Shown piece after piece: positions 8,953 through 18,379 of a DNA stretch of 64,000 nt. The first letter of the stretch is position 1, and the number at the start of each line of letters is the position of its first letter. Both the position numbers and the translations under genes were made by a program. The DNA is taken from the NCBI GenBank assembly GCA_903895255.1, contig CAITTG010000040.1, forward strand, positions 1-64,000, written 5' to 3'. The notes under the pieces were generated by a model. That model saw only the letters and a program-made list of their open reading frames with translations, was not told the DNA's origin and searched no databases. Origin of the DNA: an uncultured Verrucomicrobia subdivision 3 bacterium (GTDB taxonomy: Bacteria; Verrucomicrobiota; Verrucomicrobiia; Limisphaerales; UBA11358).

Positions 8953-9792
8953 ATGAGCGACAGCAAACGACCATTCACCGATTACGCGACCAAGTCCGGC
9001 GAGCCTTTCAAAATGTCCCGGTACGTCTGGCCGGGGGCCAGCATTTTGATCATCGCCGTGCTCGCTGCCTGCCTCTGGGCGCAGGCCCGTCAGAACGAGC
9101 GCAATCTGGACGCCCTGCGCGATCAACTGTCCCAAAAATCCTCAGCCCTCTCCACCGCCCAGACGGACAATGCCGGGCTGCAGCAACAAATCGCCGGCAT
9201 GCAGGCCAATTTTGCGGATCTGGAAAAGGAGAAAGATCAGGCCGTGCAATCAGCCAGGGGCCTGGAGAGCGAAATGCGCAACGACCTGGAATCGAAGGAC
9301 GTGACGATCTCGAAACTTCAGGGCAAACTGACGGTGAACATTCTGGATCGCGTGCTGTTTGATTCGGGCGAGGCCGAGTTAAAACCGGACGGGCAGTCCG
9401 TCTTGCTCAAAATCGCGGCTTTTCTGGCCCAGCATCCTGAACTCAAGATTCACGTCATTGGGCACACGGACAACGTGCCCATTCGCGGCAATGCCCGCAA
9501 CCGGTTTCCCACCAACTGGGAACTTTCCACGGCGCGGGCGCTGGCCGCCGTGCGCTTCCTCACGGAACGCGCGGGGGTGGACCCGCGCCGACTGGGGGCG
9601 GTCGGGTACGGCGAATACCGGCCGGTGGCGGATAATTCCACCCCGGAAGGCCGCGCACGCAACCGCCGCATTGCCATTACCATTCTGCCGGATGAACTGG
9701 CCGCGGCGGATACCAGCGCTACCAATGCACCACCCGTCATGCCGCCCGTGCCGGTGGCACCGCCGACCGCGCCGGATCCGGCCGCCCAGTAA
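8953..9792 (+). CDS. OmpA/MotB-family peptidoglycan-associated protein
   Basis: Protein of 279 aa. A membrane helix lies near residues 29-46 (SILIIAVLAACLWAQ), then a coiled coil at about 47-115, then an OmpA-like peptidoglycan-binding domain at about 128-258 (VLFDSGEAELKPDGQSVL, IGHTDNVPI, GVDPRRLGAVGYGEYRPV, NRRIAITI). The tail is Pro/Ala-rich. OmpA-like domains bind peptidoglycan. With an uncleaved helix instead of a lipobox the layout is MotB-like rather than Pal-like. It lies 155 bp after the ExbB-ExbD-TonB-ExbD operon in the same direction, so it could anchor that machine to the wall. Confidence 0.85.
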   Translation: MSDSKRPFTDYATKSGEPFKMSRYVWPGASILIIAVLAACLWAQARQNERNLDALRDQLSQKSSALSTAQTDNAGLQQQIAGMQANFADLEKEKDQAVQSARGLESEMRNDLESKDVTISKLQGKLTVNILDRVLFDSGEAELKPDGQSVLLKIAAFLAQHPELKIHVIGHTDNVPIRGNARNRFPTNWELSTARALAAVRFLTERAGVDPRRLGAVGYGEYRPVADNSTPEGRARNRRIAITILPDELAAADTSATNAPPVMPPVPVAPPTAPDPAAQ

Positions 9793-9865
9793 TCAGGCAC
9801 GGACGAACCTGCCGGGTGCTGCTTATCGCTTCATTCCTCGCCCCCCTTGCAGTATAGTTTCGCAG

Positions 9866-10453
9866 GTGAAAAAAATGTCGCTTTGGCTCATACTAACATT
9901 GTTCGTCCTGGCACCCATTCTCGGTGGCTGCCTGATATCGCGGGCGGGTTACGAATCCGCCCCGTATAAAATCGTGCGCACCGACGGCAAATTTGAATTG
10001 CGCGATTACCCGGCCATCACGGTGGTGGAAACCCCCATGAAAAGTCCGGGCCAGGACTCGGATAATGGGTTCATGCGCTTGTTCCATTTTATCTCCGGCG
10101 ACAACGCGGCGAAGCAGAAGATTTCCATGACCACCCCGGTGTTCCTGACGGGCAGCGGGACGAACAGCACCATGGCCTTTGTCATGCCGGCCAAACTCGC
10201 GCCCGGCGAGGTGCCGAAACCGGCCGACCCGGGTCTGGTGGTTCGCGAGTTGCCGCCGGGCCGGTTCGCGGTGCTGCGTTATAGCGGCGGGCGCAATCAA
10301 CGGCAGGAAACGAATCAACTGGCCCGGTTAAAAACCTGGATGGCGGCCCAAAGTCTGCCGCTGCTGTCCAAACCGATTTACGGCTATTTTGATCCGCCGT
10401 GGACACCCACGTTTTTGCGCCGGAATGAAGTCATGCTGCGCACTGCCAATTGA
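9866..10453 (+). CDS. SOUL-family haem-binding-like lipoprotein
   Basis: Protein of about 195 aa with a lipoprotein signal (LILTLFVLAPILGGC). The SOUL domain follows: YESAPYKIVRTDGKFELRDY at the start, then NAAKQKISMTTPVFLTG and a C-terminal WTPTFLRRNEVML. SOUL proteins bind haem or other tetrapyrroles in some cases, but the bacterial members are poorly characterised. The GTG at 9866 gives a positively charged signal-peptide start. The ATG at 9875 has the better Shine-Dalgarno (AGGTGA) but no charge. The gene is convergent with the GH29 gene, 9 bp away. Confidence 0.82.
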   Translation: MKKMSLWLILTLFVLAPILGGCLISRAGYESAPYKIVRTDGKFELRDYPAITVVETPMKSPGQDSDNGFMRLFHFISGDNAAKQKISMTTPVFLTGSGTNSTMAFVMPAKLAPGEVPKPADPGLVVRELPPGRFAVLRYSGGRNQRQETNQLARLKTWMAAQSLPLLSKPIYGYFDPPWTPTFLRRNEVMLRTAN

Positions 10454-10462
10454 GTGCAGGGG

Positions 10463-12244
10463 TTAAGGTTCCGGGGTCAGGAGCACCTGCTTGATGGCGA
10501 TATTTTTCCAGCCAGCCAACACCGGCACGATGGAAAACTTCTGCTGGCCGATTTTATTGAGCATGACCGTTCCGCAGTCCTTGACGCGATAATTTCCGCC
10601 GCTCCAGCCGCCGGTGTCCTCGGCCGTGAAATTAATTCGCTGATCGTTGAACTGGAGGGTGACGGTCGAACCCGCCGCCGCCTGGTCGCTGCAGTAGGTT
10701 ACGGCGACCTGAAAACGGCCGGTTTGGTTGACGAGGAATTCGCAGCCGGCGGTTTCCGAGGGGTCGGTCCAATCGGTGATGTGCGCGGTTTTTTCAAAAC
10801 CGTCGAACCGCATTTTGGCGCGGGTGCCGTTGACCACCAGAGACCAGGCGGGAATAAGGATTTTACCACTTTCATATTGTTGCGGCCGTTGGTCAGCGGC
10901 TAGCTGGCCGCGAATTTTAACCGCGATCACGGTGTCGTCGCCATCCGGTTTCACGGGAGTCAGGTCAATGTGCAGATGATGGTCGGTGGCGGAAAATTTG
11001 AGATTATCGCCGGTGGCCAGATATTGCACGCTGGCCACATCGGCCGTGAAGCCCTGAAGGTCCAAAGCGGACAAGGTTTGATCAAACAAATGCAGGTACA
11101 GGGTGTCGCCTTTGGTGGTGCAGACGCCCCATTCGAATTTGCGGGGCCAGAACGGGCTGGCGCCGCTGCCATAAATTGCCGCGCCATTTTTGCCTAGCCA
11201 TTCACCGATTTGCAACAGACGTTCCTCCATGATGGGTGGTATGTGACCGTCCGCAGTCGGTCCGATATCCAGCAAAAGATTGCCGCCATTGCCGCAAACG
11301 GTGGAGAGCAGACGCACCAGCGTTTGCCGGGAATTATAATCCCAGGCGTCCTCATTGCGGTTGTAGCCGTAGCTGTTGCCAATGCCGCGATCCTCCTGCC
11401 AGGGATGCGTCGGCGGATAATCACCCCCGCCATACTCACTGGAGAGATAATCGCCATACTTGCCGCGGGTCCAGCCCCAGCGGTCGTTCACCACCACCTC
11501 ATCTTTCACGGGCGATTCGGTGTAGAGCCAGTGGGCCAGTTCATCCGAATGCCAGGTCTGGTAAGGATGCTCCCACTCGCCATCCAGAAACATAACCGGT
11601 GGTTGGTAGCGAGTGACGACTTCCTTGAATTTGGGGGCCAAAAATTCGCGGGCGTATTTTTCGAGCTGGCCGCTTTGGTACAGCGGATTCCACCATTCAT
11701 AGAGTGAATAATAAATCCCCATTTTCAGCCCCCGGGCGTTGCCCGCAGCTTCGAGTTCGCCGAGCACATCCCGCTTGGGACCGCGATCATGGGCATTCCA
11801 GTGGTCGCCGAATTTGGAAACGGAGTACTTGGTCGGATACATGGCGAAGCCGTCGTGGTAATTGGCCGCCGTGACCACATATTTTGCCCCAGATTTTTGA
11901 ATCAGCGACGTCCAGGCATTGGCGTCAAAGGCCTCCCCCGTGAACAGTGGCACGAACTGGTCATAAGTGAAATCCGGTCCCCAGACACGGTTGTGATATT
12001 TTTGCGCGGGGCTGCCGGCATCCAGAATATTATGGCCATACCATTCGGCGTACTGGCCTTTCGGGGCCCAGCCGGGCACGGAGTAAACACCCCAGACGAT
12101 GAACACACCAAACTTGGCCTCGTTGAACCAGGTCGGAATTTTCCGCTGATAAATCGTGTCAAAGGAGGGCGGATTGGTCTGGGTCCGGCCGGTGTTTTGG
12201 AAAAACAGCGTGGCAACGAGCAGGGCGTAGATGGTTTTCATCAA
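10463..12244 (-). CDS. Secreted alpha-L-fucosidase (GH29)
   Basis: Protein of 593 aa with an N-terminal signal peptide (MKTIYALLVATLFFQNTGRT). It removes terminal L-fucose from glycans by a retaining mechanism. The GH29 core spans about residues 27-340, with WFNEAKFGVFIVWGVYSVPG, AKYVVTAANYHDGFAMY and the probable nucleophile Asp221 in VMFLDGEWEH. TVCGNGGNLLLDIGPTADG closes the barrel. The C-terminal part (about 345-593) is beta-rich, like the accessory domains common in GH29. It lies downstream of the xylan operon but a terminator separates the two, so it is probably transcribed alone. The start could be either of two adjacent Met codons. Confidence 0.92.
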   Translation of the reverse strand: MMKTIYALLVATLFFQNTGRTQTNPPSFDTIYQRKIPTWFNEAKFGVFIVWGVYSVPGWAPKGQYAEWYGHNILDAGSPAQKYHNRVWGPDFTYDQFVPLFTGEAFDANAWTSLIQKSGAKYVVTAANYHDGFAMYPTKYSVSKFGDHWNAHDRGPKRDVLGELEAAGNARGLKMGIYYSLYEWWNPLYQSGQLEKYAREFLAPKFKEVVTRYQPPVMFLDGEWEHPYQTWHSDELAHWLYTESPVKDEVVVNDRWGWTRGKYGDYLSSEYGGGDYPPTHPWQEDRGIGNSYGYNRNEDAWDYNSRQTLVRLLSTVCGNGGNLLLDIGPTADGHIPPIMEERLLQIGEWLGKNGAAIYGSGASPFWPRKFEWGVCTTKGDTLYLHLFDQTLSALDLQGFTADVASVQYLATGDNLKFSATDHHLHIDLTPVKPDGDDTVIAVKIRGQLAADQRPQQYESGKILIPAWSLVVNGTRAKMRFDGFEKTAHITDWTDPSETAGCEFLVNQTGRFQVAVTYCSDQAAAGSTVTLQFNDQRINFTAEDTGGWSGGNYRVKDCGTVMLNKIGQQKFSIVPVLAGWKNIAIKQVLLTPEP

Positions 12245-12339
12245 AAATCAATTTTAGGGCACGGTGCCGGTGCGGAAAACAGACCGGGTGCCGGGCAATG
12301 AGTTCATGATGAGTTCCGCCCGGAGGTCCCGCAAGGGTG

Positions 12340-12374
12340 TTTTTAAAAAATGGCCCCCCGTAAAAGCGGGGGAG
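12340..12374 (-). terminator. Rho-independent terminator of the GH3-GPH-GH10 operon
   Basis: On the minus strand a GC stem (CCCCCGC, loop TTTTA, then CGGGGGG) is followed by a run of six T. It lies about 170 nt after the GH10 stop and about 95 nt before the GH29 start. Confidence 0.7.
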
Positions 12375-12545
12375 TACGGCAATCGTCAACCAGTGGGTCG
12401 CCGGGGTAGGGTCATTTGAGCGCCACCATGAGCCCCGCTGGTTTGGCCCCGTTTTTCATGACTGCCACCAAGCTTTCGGCCCCAGGGCCATGCCATCATA
12501 AGCCGGGAGTGGCGGGCGTGATTTTGAAGGAGAACAAGGCGTTGA

Positions 12546-13655
12546 TCAGGGTTTAGCCTGGGCCGCCGCAAGCACGGCGGCGAAAGCGGGCTTGGGCTGG
12601 CCGGCACGATCGAAGAGGAGGGGATAATTGGTGCGGCCGGGAATCGGCCAGTCGTTCAGCCACGAATTACCATCGGTGACGCCCCAAAAGGTCACGCGCT
12701 CCATGGAGTGGCGATGCTGCATGAAGACGCCAAACAAAGTGGCGTACCGCGCGGCCAGCGCTTGCTGCAACGTCGCCGGCAGGCCGTTGGTGTAGGGATT
12801 TAATTTCGCGGCGGCTCGGTATTTGAGCGACACATCCGCGGTCATATTTTGACTGGCAGAGGGTAAAACATTAATGTCGAGCTCGGTGATGTTGACCTTT
12901 ACGCCCAAGTGGGCAAAGGTGGCGATTGTGTCGCTCAACTGGTCCTCAGAGGGCCAGTCGAGATTGTAATGGCCTTGCAAGCCGATGGCGGTGATTTTGA
13001 CACCTTGAGCCTGGAGTTCCGTGATCAACCGCACGGCCCCGGCGCGTTTGTTTGGATTTTCGAGGGAGTATTCGTTGTAATAAAGTTCGGCGGCCGGGTC
13101 GGCCTCGTGCGCGTATTGGTAGGCTTTGAGAATGAAATCGGGGCCAATGATTTTGCGCCATTTCGATTCGCGCATGGTGCCGTCCTCATTCACGGCTTCG
13201 TTGACGACGTCCCAGCCTTGTATGCGGCCACGGTAGCGGCCAACGACAGTGGCGATGTGGTCGTGCATGCGGGCCAACAAGGCATCCCGGGTGAGCGGCT
13301 TGCCCTGGTCATCCTGAAAGACCCAGTCGGGCGTCTGGTTGTGCCAGATGAGGGTGTGGCCAATGATGAACATGTGGTTGTTCACCCCAAATTCGACATA
13401 GCGGTCGGGCAGGTAAAAATTGTACTTCCCGGGAGCGGGGTGGACATTTTCCCACTTCAGACAATTTTCCGGAGTGATGCTGCTGAACTGCTGTTTCACC
13501 AAATCCCCCTCAGAAGGATTTGCCTCGGTGAACTGCCCCGGATTCAAGGCTGCGCCGATGAGAAAATCGTCTTTGAAGGCGTCCTTGAGGGTGGGCTGGG
13601 CGGAAAGATGGGCGGCTAGTGTCAAGGCGGCGGAAATGATGGTAACGGTTTTCAC
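12546..13655 (-). CDS. Secreted endo-1,4-beta-xylanase (GH10)
   Basis: Protein of 369 aa, a single GH10 barrel after a signal peptide (MKTVTIISAALTLAAHLSAQ). It hydrolyses internal beta-1,4-xylosidic bonds. Both catalytic glutamates are visible: acid/base Glu153 in WDVVNEAVNED and nucleophile Glu258 in VNITELDINV. Other GH10 signatures are SITPENCLKWENVHPAPG, GHTLIWHNQTPDWVF and TFWGVTDGNSWLNDWP. Its start overlaps the end of the sugar symporter gene by 4 nt (ATGA), so the two are translationally coupled. No carbohydrate-binding module is present. Confidence 0.94.
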   Translation of the reverse strand: MKTVTIISAALTLAAHLSAQPTLKDAFKDDFLIGAALNPGQFTEANPSEGDLVKQQFSSITPENCLKWENVHPAPGKYNFYLPDRYVEFGVNNHMFIIGHTLIWHNQTPDWVFQDDQGKPLTRDALLARMHDHIATVVGRYRGRIQGWDVVNEAVNEDGTMRESKWRKIIGPDFILKAYQYAHEADPAAELYYNEYSLENPNKRAGAVRLITELQAQGVKITAIGLQGHYNLDWPSEDQLSDTIATFAHLGVKVNITELDINVLPSASQNMTADVSLKYRAAAKLNPYTNGLPATLQQALAARYATLFGVFMQHRHSMERVTFWGVTDGNSWLNDWPIPGRTNYPLLFDRAGQPKPAFAAVLAAAQAKP

Positions 13656-15166
13656 GATTTGACGGCTTTCTGGCGGCGGGCCGCAAGTTCATCGGACATT
13701 TGGATGGTCATGTTTTTGTTAATTTGATACGCCAGCAGCAAAAGGGTGCAAATGCCGAAGAGGATGCCAACGACGATGCCGCTGCAAAAGCGGAAGCCTT
13801 CAAGGTTGCGGGCTGAAATGGGGTTTTTCGCGTCAAAATCGAAGAATCCGGCCATAATCCAGAGCATGGAAGAAGAACCGAGTGCGAGGCCGGATTTGAG
13901 ACCAAAGCCAATGGTGGCGAAGACGATGCCGGTGAAGCGGCGGCCGGTTTTCCACTCGGAATAATCCGCAATATCGGCATAAATCGCCCAAATTAGGGGG
14001 ATTGTGGGGGCGTAAACCAGGGCGGCGAGGATGGTCAGGACCACCATGCCGGTGACGGCGGTGGGGGGGAGGAGGTACAGGGCCAGGGCGGTGACGGTGG
14101 AGAGGGCGAAGCCGGTGACGGCGATGGCTTTTTTGCCAAAGCGCCGGGCGAGGGAGGGGGAAAGCAGAATGACCACGATCGTCACGGCGGTGCCGATCAT
14201 GTTGATGAGGCTGTTGGCGACGTCGGCCACGTTGGAATTGGCGAGGTTGTCGCGGGTGCCGTGAACGATATAGCCGAGCCATTCCAGGAGGCCGCCGGGG
14301 GCGGGGGCGCCGGGGACCAGGGGGGGGGCGGTGAGGCCGAGTTTTTCCACGAAATCGAAGAGGGCGGCCCGGTCGGCATAATGCTGGTAATAGTTGTAGA
14401 GGGCGCCGCCGCGGAAGGAGAGGATGGCAAAGTGCACGACGGTCATGCAGAACATGACGGCCCAGGGACGGTTTTTGACGAGCAGGCCGAGGTCCGCCCA
14501 GGGCGAGGTGGGGGTGCTGTCCACCGGCTGGATGCGTTCGCGGCAGGAGATGAAAGTGATGAAAAATAGGACCAGGCACAGGACGGCCCAGAGGGTCATG
14601 GTCATCTGCCAGCCGTACTGGCGGTCGTGGCCGAAGGCGAACTTGGCGACGAGCGGGAGGGTGAAGCCGCCGACGATGAACTGGGCGACGTTCACCGAGA
14701 TGAAGCGGAAGGAGTTGAGTTTGGCCCGCTCATGCACATCCCCGGTCATGACCCCGCCGAGAGCGGAGTACGGCATGTTGTTCATGCTGTAAAGCGTCAT
14801 CAAGAGGAGGTTGGTGATGGCGGCGTAGGCGATCATGGCGGCCATGCCCCAGCCCTTGGGGGTGGTGTAGGCGAGCACCATGACGATGGCCCAGGGAACG
14901 GAGGTCCACAAAACCCAGGGACGGAACCGGCCCCAGCGAGTGCGGGTGCGGTCGGCGAGCACGCCCATGAGGGGGTCGAAAAAGGCGTCCCACAGGCGGG
15001 CGGCCAGCAGGATGGTGCCGGCGGCGGTGGCGCTGATGCCAAAAACATCGGTGTAGAAATTCGCCTGGAACAGAATCATCGTCATGAAGACGAAGTTCGC
15101 GGCGGCGTCCCCGGCGCTGTAGCCGGCTTTTTCGAGGAACGATAATTTTTGAGCGCCGGGGTTCAT
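13652..15166 (-). CDS. GPH-family (MFS) sugar:cation symporter
   Basis: Inner-membrane transporter of 504 aa with about 12 helices. The glycoside-pentoside-hexuronide signature is clear: ARLWDAFFDPLMGVLADRTR followed by TRWGRFRPWVLW near residues 55-90. Members such as XynP, XylP and MelB import oligosaccharides or glycosides with H+ or Na+. Its place between GH3 and GH10 genes suggests uptake of xylo-oligosaccharides, which is inferred from context. It starts one base after the GH3 stop and overlaps the GH10 start. A loop at about 275-300 is rich in Gly and Pro and longer than in typical members. Confidence 0.9.
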   Translation of the reverse strand: MNPGAQKLSFLEKAGYSAGDAAANFVFMTMILFQANFYTDVFGISATAAGTILLAARLWDAFFDPLMGVLADRTRTRWGRFRPWVLWTSVPWAIVMVLAYTTPKGWGMAAMIAYAAITNLLLMTLYSMNNMPYSALGGVMTGDVHERAKLNSFRFISVNVAQFIVGGFTLPLVAKFAFGHDRQYGWQMTMTLWAVLCLVLFFITFISCRERIQPVDSTPTSPWADLGLLVKNRPWAVMFCMTVVHFAILSFRGGALYNYYQHYADRAALFDFVEKLGLTAPPLVPGAPAPGGLLEWLGYIVHGTRDNLANSNVADVANSLINMIGTAVTIVVILLSPSLARRFGKKAIAVTGFALSTVTALALYLLPPTAVTGMVVLTILAALVYAPTIPLIWAIYADIADYSEWKTGRRFTGIVFATIGFGLKSGLALGSSSMLWIMAGFFDFDAKNPISARNLEGFRFCSGIVVGILFGICTLLLLAYQINKNMTIQMSDELAARRQKAVKS

Positions 15167-15167
15167 A

Positions 15168-17594
15168 TCAGGGTATTACCGTGAGGAGGATTTTCTGGAG
15201 GTCGGCGTCGCGGGAGGAGTTGCCGACCATGATTTCAAAGAGGCCGGGCTCGACGACATAGTTCATGCGCACATCCCAGAAGGCGAGGGATTCGGCATTG
15301 ATGGGGAGCGCCACGGTTTGCGTTTCCCCGGGTTGCAGCCGGATTTTTTGAAAGGACTTCAACTCCTTGACGGGGCGGGTGACGGAGCTGATGCAATCGC
15401 GGATATACATTTGAACCACCTCGCTGCCGGCGCGCGCGCCGGTGTTGGTGACCTCGACCAGCACGCGGGTGGCGCCATTCACCTGGATGGTGGCATCGGC
15501 CAGCCGGAGGTTGCGGAAGGCAAAACGGGTGTAGCTCAACCCGAAGCCGAAGGGGTAGAGCGGGGAGACCTCGTCGAAGAGATAACCGCGCCGGGCGGAG
15601 GGTTTGTAATTGTAAAACACCGGCAGATGGCCGACGGACCGGGGGATGGAGATGGGCAGTTTGCCGCCGGGATTGTGTTCCCCAAAGAGCACGGCGGCCA
15701 CGGCCTGGCCGGCGGCCTGGCCGAGGTACCAGCATTCCAGGATGGCCGGGGCGTGCTGGGCGGCGTGGTTGATGGAAATGGGGCGGCCATTAAAGAGGAG
15801 GACCACCACGGGCTTGCCGGTGGCGAGCAGGGCCTTGAGCAAATCCTCCTGGCGGCCAAACAAATCAAGGCTGGTGCGGTCGCCCATGTGATTGCGGGCC
15901 CAGGCTTCGCGGGTGATTTGCTCATTGTCACCGATGGCGAGAATCACGATATCGGCCGACTGGGCCACGGTTACCGCCTCGGCAATTTGCCGGGCGTCCG
16001 CGACCGGGTCGGAAGGCACCACGGCATCCTGGTTCCAGGAGCCGCCGATGGTGATTTGGCAACCCTCGGCATGGGTGACGGTGACGCCCGGTCCGGCCTG
16101 GGCGCGGATGCCATCCAGCACGGTGCTGAAGCGGGCGGGCTTGCCGCTGTAACCGCCGAGCAACTCCCGATTGGCATTGGGCCCGATCACGGCGATTTGC
16201 TTGTATTTTTCGGGATCGAGCGGGAGCAGACCGCCCTCATTTTTGAGCAGAGTGATGGCCTCGCGCGCGGCGTGGAGCGCGAGCTGTTGATTGGCCGCGC
16301 AGCCGACGATGCGCTCAGCCGCAGCGGGGTCCACATAAGGATCCTCGAACAGGCCGAGCTGAAATTTGTAGCGGAGCAGCGGGGCGACCAAATCATCCAG
16401 TTGCGATTCTTGCAATGCGCCGGTGCGGACGAGGTCCACGAGATGCAAATAGCAATCGGGGTCGGGCAGCTCAATGTTCACACCCGCGCGGACGGCGAGG
16501 GCGCAGGCTTCGCGGCGGTCGTTCACGACAAAATGGCCGTGGGTATCCGGCCGGTAGCCGAGTTCCCAGATGGCGTAATAATCGGAGACGACGAATCCCG
16601 TGAAGCCCCATTCTTTGCGCAGGACATCGCGGAGGAGCCATTCGCTGGCGTGCGAGGGGACGCCGTCGATTTCGTTGTAGCTGGCCATGACACTAATGAC
16701 CCCAGCCTGCTGGATGGCGGCTTGAAAGGGTTTGAGAAACGTCTCGCGCAGGAGGCGTTCGGAGACATTGACGGGCGCGCAATTCATGCCGGACTCGGGC
16801 TGGCCGTGCGCCGCGAAATGTTTCAGGGTCGCGATGAGATGCTTGCGGTCGGGTTGGGCGGCGGCGGGGAAATTATCGCGGCCTTGAAACCCACGCACGG
16901 CGGCGATGCCGAGTTGGGTGACCAGCCAGGGATCCTCGCCGAACGTTTCCTCGACGCGGCCCCAGCGCGGGTCGCGGGCGACGTCCACCACGGGGGTGAG
17001 GGCTTGGTGCGCGCCGCGCACGCGGGCCTCCTCGGCCGCGAGGGCATAGAGGGCCTCGACCAGGTCGGGATCGAAGGTGCCGCCCAGGGCAATGGGCTGG
17101 GGGAAACTGGTGGCGCCGATGGCGGCATGACCGTGCAGGCATTCCTCGTGGCAGATCACGGGGATGGGCAGGCGGGAATGATCGCGGAAAAACTTTTGGA
17201 TGGCATTGGCCAGCTCGGCGGTGGCGCGGGGCGAGAGCCCCTTGTGGGCATCGGTGGGCTTGCTGCCGGCATCACTGGGCCGGCCAATCTGACCGATGCC
17301 GTGGCCGGCACCGAAAGCGGCCTGGGCGCGAACGGGATCAAAGTGGCCGTCCGCATCCACCAGCTTGGTGGATTTTTCCTGCCAGACGCACATCATTTGC
17401 GCGGCCTTTTCCTCGAGGGTCATCCGGGCCAGCAAATCGCGGACCCGGTCGGCAAGGGGAGCTTGAGGGTTTTGCCAGGCAGGCTGGCCGGTTTCGGCGG
17501 AGTGAGATGCGGTGTTCACACGGGGTGGCAGGCAAATAATTGGGGTAAGCAGAGAAAGGCAACTAAAATTGAAAAGCCAGCGGAGGCATTGCAA
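15168..17594 (-). CDS. GH3 beta-glycosidase (beta-glucosidase or beta-xylosidase)
   Basis: Protein of 808 aa with a hydrophobic N-terminus that looks like a signal peptide. The GH3 N-terminal barrel holds VVDVARDPRWGRVEETFGED, LKHFAAHGQPESG and the probable nucleophile Asp338 in GFVVSDYYAIWEL. The C-terminal alpha/beta sandwich follows (IAVIGPNANRELLGGYSG, GDRTSLDLFGRQEDLLKAL). A fibronectin-III-like domain closes the protein (YTRFAFRNLRLA, VEVTNTGARAGSEVVQMYI). GH3 enzymes release terminal glucose or xylose. Beside a GH10 xylanase and a GPH symporter, beta-xylosidase activity is the likelier role, but the motifs do not decide it. First gene of the operon. Confidence 0.92.
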   Translation of the reverse strand: MQCLRWLFNFSCLSLLTPIICLPPRVNTASHSAETGQPAWQNPQAPLADRVRDLLARMTLEEKAAQMMCVWQEKSTKLVDADGHFDPVRAQAAFGAGHGIGQIGRPSDAGSKPTDAHKGLSPRATAELANAIQKFFRDHSRLPIPVICHEECLHGHAAIGATSFPQPIALGGTFDPDLVEALYALAAEEARVRGAHQALTPVVDVARDPRWGRVEETFGEDPWLVTQLGIAAVRGFQGRDNFPAAAQPDRKHLIATLKHFAAHGQPESGMNCAPVNVSERLLRETFLKPFQAAIQQAGVISVMASYNEIDGVPSHASEWLLRDVLRKEWGFTGFVVSDYYAIWELGYRPDTHGHFVVNDRREACALAVRAGVNIELPDPDCYLHLVDLVRTGALQESQLDDLVAPLLRYKFQLGLFEDPYVDPAAAERIVGCAANQQLALHAAREAITLLKNEGGLLPLDPEKYKQIAVIGPNANRELLGGYSGKPARFSTVLDGIRAQAGPGVTVTHAEGCQITIGGSWNQDAVVPSDPVADARQIAEAVTVAQSADIVILAIGDNEQITREAWARNHMGDRTSLDLFGRQEDLLKALLATGKPVVVLLFNGRPISINHAAQHAPAILECWYLGQAAGQAVAAVLFGEHNPGGKLPISIPRSVGHLPVFYNYKPSARRGYLFDEVSPLYPFGFGLSYTRFAFRNLRLADATIQVNGATRVLVEVTNTGARAGSEVVQMYIRDCISSVTRPVKELKSFQKIRLQPGETQTVALPINAESLAFWDVRMNYVVEPGLFEIMVGNSSRDADLQKILLTVIP

Positions 17595-17611
17595 GCACCG
17601 CCATTCCGGAG

Positions 17612-17643
17612 CCCGCCTCCCCCGGCAACCGGGGGAAGCGGGG
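17612..17643. terminator. Strong GC hairpin between the GH3 and malectin genes
   Basis: Nested stem: CCCGC outside, then CCCCCGG, a CAA loop and CCGGGGG. It lies about 60 nt past the malectin stop on the minus strand. There is no clear T-run, so termination is probable but not certain. Confidence 0.45.
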
Positions 17644-17702
17644 GCTGCGGAGTTCAGGAACTGCCCGGAGGGGGAGGTGGTTCACGCCAGGCAAAATGAT
17701 CC

Positions 17703-18335
17703 TCAGGGTTGGGGGATGATTTCGATGCCGTTAATCTGGGGGTTTTCGACGTTAGCCGTGAAGGTAATCAAGAGCTTGCCATCGGTGATTTCAACGGGCA
17801 CGGATTCAACGTAGGCCATGTATTGGCCGCCGGCCTTGACCCAGACATCAAAGTCCTTGAATTCATGGCCCTGAACGTTGAAGGAAAAGACGCGCTGGCC
17901 GGGGCCCGTGATGCCGTCATAGGTTTCGCAGAAATGGAGTTTCACCAGGTATTTGCCATTCGCCACCGGGGTGGAGAAAGAATCCATGGAGTAGTGTTCC
18001 GAGCGGTAAATGGCGGGTTCGGTGGTGTTGGTGATGCTCAGGTCGGCGCGCTCGACGGTGTCGCCGCCGTTGAAGCCCTGGTCCGCCTGCCAAACGTTGC
18101 CTTGGGAATCGGTAAACGGGGCCGAGGCGCCCGCTTTGATGCGAATGATCCCGGTGGTGGCCGGCGGGGTGGTGGCCACGGGAGCAGGAACCGGGGCCGG
18201 GGTGACGGCGGCAGTCGGGGCCGGGGAGTTGGCGGCGGGCGCCGGGGCGGATTGACAACCGGCGAGCACGAAGGCCAGGGCAGGCGCCAGAAACAGACCA
18301 CTAAACAGGCGGGATATTGGTTGATGCATAGTCAT
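17703..18335 (-). CDS. Malectin-domain lipoprotein
   Basis: Protein of 210 aa. A lipoprotein signal (LFLAPALAFVLAGC) is followed by an Ala/Pro/Thr-rich linker (about 30-60) and one malectin-type carbohydrate-binding domain at about 62-208. The domain shows IRIKAGASAPFTDSQGNVW, ADQGFNGGDTV, YRSEHYSMDSFSTPVANGKY, VKLHFCETY and a final INGIEIIP. Malectin domains bind di- or oligosaccharides or serve as accessory beta-sandwich modules. The linker suggests display from a membrane. It lies just downstream of the two-component genes and has its own palindromic site (18409-18426), so it probably belongs to that regulon. Confidence 0.85.
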   Translation of the reverse strand: MTMHQPISRLFSGLFLAPALAFVLAGCQSAPAPAANSPAPTAAVTPAPVPAPVATTPPATTGIIRIKAGASAPFTDSQGNVWQADQGFNGGDTVERADLSITNTTEPAIYRSEHYSMDSFSTPVANGKYLVKLHFCETYDGITGPGQRVFSFNVQGHEFKDFDVWVKAGGQYMAYVESVPVEITDGKLLITFTANVENPQINGIEIIPQP

Positions 18336-18379
18336 GGAAAGGTTGCAAAGGTTGCGTTTAAGTTTTGATTTGGAACGTT

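Noticed and set aside
15318..17699. 793-aa open frame on the plus strand
   Set aside because: It is antisense to the GH3 gene, which has full catalytic motifs. The long frame is an effect of high GC content.
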